Assembly (NCBI GenBank): GCA_029262635.1
Contig: JAJCZA010000012.1
Location: 62,001 to 126,000, forward strand
Direction of reading: 5' to 3'
DNA from: Vampirovibrionales bacterium
GTDB taxonomy: Bacteria > Cyanobacteriota > Vampirovibrionia > Vampirovibrionales > Vampirovibrionaceae
DNA length: 64,000 nucleotides
The notes under the pieces are model-generated. The model worked only from the letters and a program-made list of their open reading frames with translations, searched no databases and had not been told where the DNA came from. Shown piece by piece: positions 62,736-64,000 of this stretch. Position numbers and translations under genes: made by a program. Within the stretch, counting starts at the first letter, position 1, and every line of letters begins with the position of its first letter.

Positions 62736-63320
62736 TTAGCTGATTTTTAAATAGTTTTTAACACCTTGAAACATAGCATTAATTAACCCAATATTGGTCA
62801 GCGGATCAATGCCGCCTGTCGTTAGGAATTGTTGCAAGCGGGCCTGCCAATAAGGGTGAACCTCGTCTTTTTGGACGCCAAGAACCGAAGCAATGGTACA
62901 AAGTTGAGACCAATCCAACGGAAGGGGTAACGAGCCACGCCACATATCCACAATGTCGACCCGCTGATTTCGTGAAAACTTTTTTAGAAACTGAACATTG
63001 GTTAGTCCCAATGCGGCTTGCTGTTGTTTAAGAAACTCAATGCCCGGATCTAAGACCCGCGGTTCTTCAGGAAGGCGGTATTCTGGAAAAGATTCCGGCT
63101 CAACTCCCATGACAACCGCAATACGCTCTAAGGTGGTAATTCGGGTTGAAAAGGCAATATCCCTGTCGATCAAACTATAAACATAGGATAAGGTAACCCC
63201 GATCATTTCAGCGAAATCTTTTTTATGCAGATTTGCGCCCTCTAAAAACTGAATTAAGCGTTCACTACTGGTTTGCTGCGAAACGCTAGTTGTAGATACC
63301 ATTTGACTTGCCTCCCCCAA
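62736..63320 (-). CDS. XRE-type helix-turn-helix protein
   Basis: LHKKDFAEMIGVTLSYVYSLIDRDIAFSTRITTLERIAVVMGV, followed by a second HTH-like unit. Confidence 0.75.
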   Translation of the reverse strand: MGEASQMVSTTSVSQQTSSERLIQFLEGANLHKKDFAEMIGVTLSYVYSLIDRDIAFSTRITTLERIAVVMGVEPESFPEYRLPEEPRVLDPGIEFLKQQQAALGLTNVQFLKKFSRNQRVDIVDMWRGSLPLPLDWSQLCTIASVLGVQKDEVHPYWQARLQQFLTTGGIDPLTNIGLINAMFQGVKNYLKIS

Positions 63321-63622
63321 TATAATTGGTATTAACCTTTACGTCAGCCATTTAATTTAATACTAACTTAGCCCTTATTCTATAATAAAAAAACTTAAAG
63401 AAACGAGAAAAAGGAAAATTATGAGGAATTCTTAGAATCAGCAGAATGATTTCTAAGGTGCGAAATATTTGTAATGAAGTCAGTTTAAAGGGTTTGCTCT
63501 TGTTTTACTTTATTCTCGCAGTGTAAATACTTGTAAATCCTTGAGTAAGCCTTCTTTTTTTACGTTTGAGTAAGGTTTACACTCCTCAAAGGCAACATTG
63601 ATAAAATAGAGAAAAACTAAGC

Positions 63623-63811
63623 ATGACGAAAGAGACAATCTTAAGCGTGACCCCTGCATTTTTGGAAAAACGAAAGTCTTATGATGACTTTTCAGAAACA
63701 GTTGGGGTGTCAAAGCCTTCTTTTTATCCATTGGCACAGGAGCAACAAAAGGATGACGTTCTTAAAAAAAGGCAAGAGCGCTGGCATCGTGCGGCGGTAA
63801 CCCTTTTATAA
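63623..63811 (+). CDS. Small hypothetical protein, 62 aa
   Basis: Intact ORF directly upstream of the ligase-like gene; charged. Confidence 0.4.
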   Translation: MTKETILSVTPAFLEKRKSYDDFSETVGVSKPSFYPLAQEQQKDDVLKKRQERWHRAAVTLL

Positions 63812-63833
63812 CCATTGAGCTATTAGAATTGAC

Positions 63834-64000
63834 ATGGATACACCGAAATTATACCAATGGGTATCGGGCGCTGAAACGGGTGCGTTTAACATGGCGCTCG
63901 ATGAAACCTTGTTAGAGTGGGCTAGAAGTCTTCCGACACCGGCTCTTATTGTTCGAACCTATGGCTGGTGTGCACCCACACTATCCTATGGAGTACATCA
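63834..64000 (+). CDS. Lipoate/biotin protein ligase-like protein, 3' truncated by window end (not in ORF track)
   Basis: My translation: MDTPKLYQWVSGAETGAFNMALDETLLEWARSLPTPALIVRTYGWCAPTLSYGVH, typical N-terminus of the LplA/B fold. Confidence 0.8.
   Translation, partial: MDTPKLYQWVSGAETGAFNMALDETLLEWARSLPTPALIVRTYGWCAPTLSYGVH

Overview
A 64 kb chromosomal window, densely coding on both strands. I saw no CRISPR array, transposase, integrase or phage genes. The gene content suggests a non-photosynthetic cyanobacterial relative (Vampirovibrionia/Melainabacteria type). The main clue is an 11-gene complex I operon nuoABCDHIJKLMN that lacks nuoEFG, as in cyanobacterial NDH-1. This assignment is inference only. 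Recognisable blocks are: a partial GH13 enzyme; an APC permease; threonine dehydratase preceded by an Ile-rich leader peptide and terminator; tRNA-Asn(GTT); a surface-glycan/pseudaminate-type region (PseG, sulfatase, two methyltransferases, GT39-like, PseB, PseC, aldo/keto reductase, SDR); secG, plsC, aroA; a RecQ-like protein with degraded helicase motifs; motA/motB; the nuo operon; trmFO, pheA, gatC, pyrG; a GT2-like protein with a Cys-rich tail; purH; a TusA-like pair; dps; a globin; thrB; an M16 protease; an HTH regulator; and the start of a lipoate/biotin ligase-like gene running off the end. The most interesting items are the Ile-leader attenuator, a structured small transcript candidate just upstream of it, the apparently ATPase-dead RecQ paralogue, the degenerate GT2-Cys4 protein, a papain/C39-like orphan, and the NuoEFG-less complex I with an inserted segment in NuoD. 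All calls come from reading the sequence and the supplied ORFs. No database search was run.
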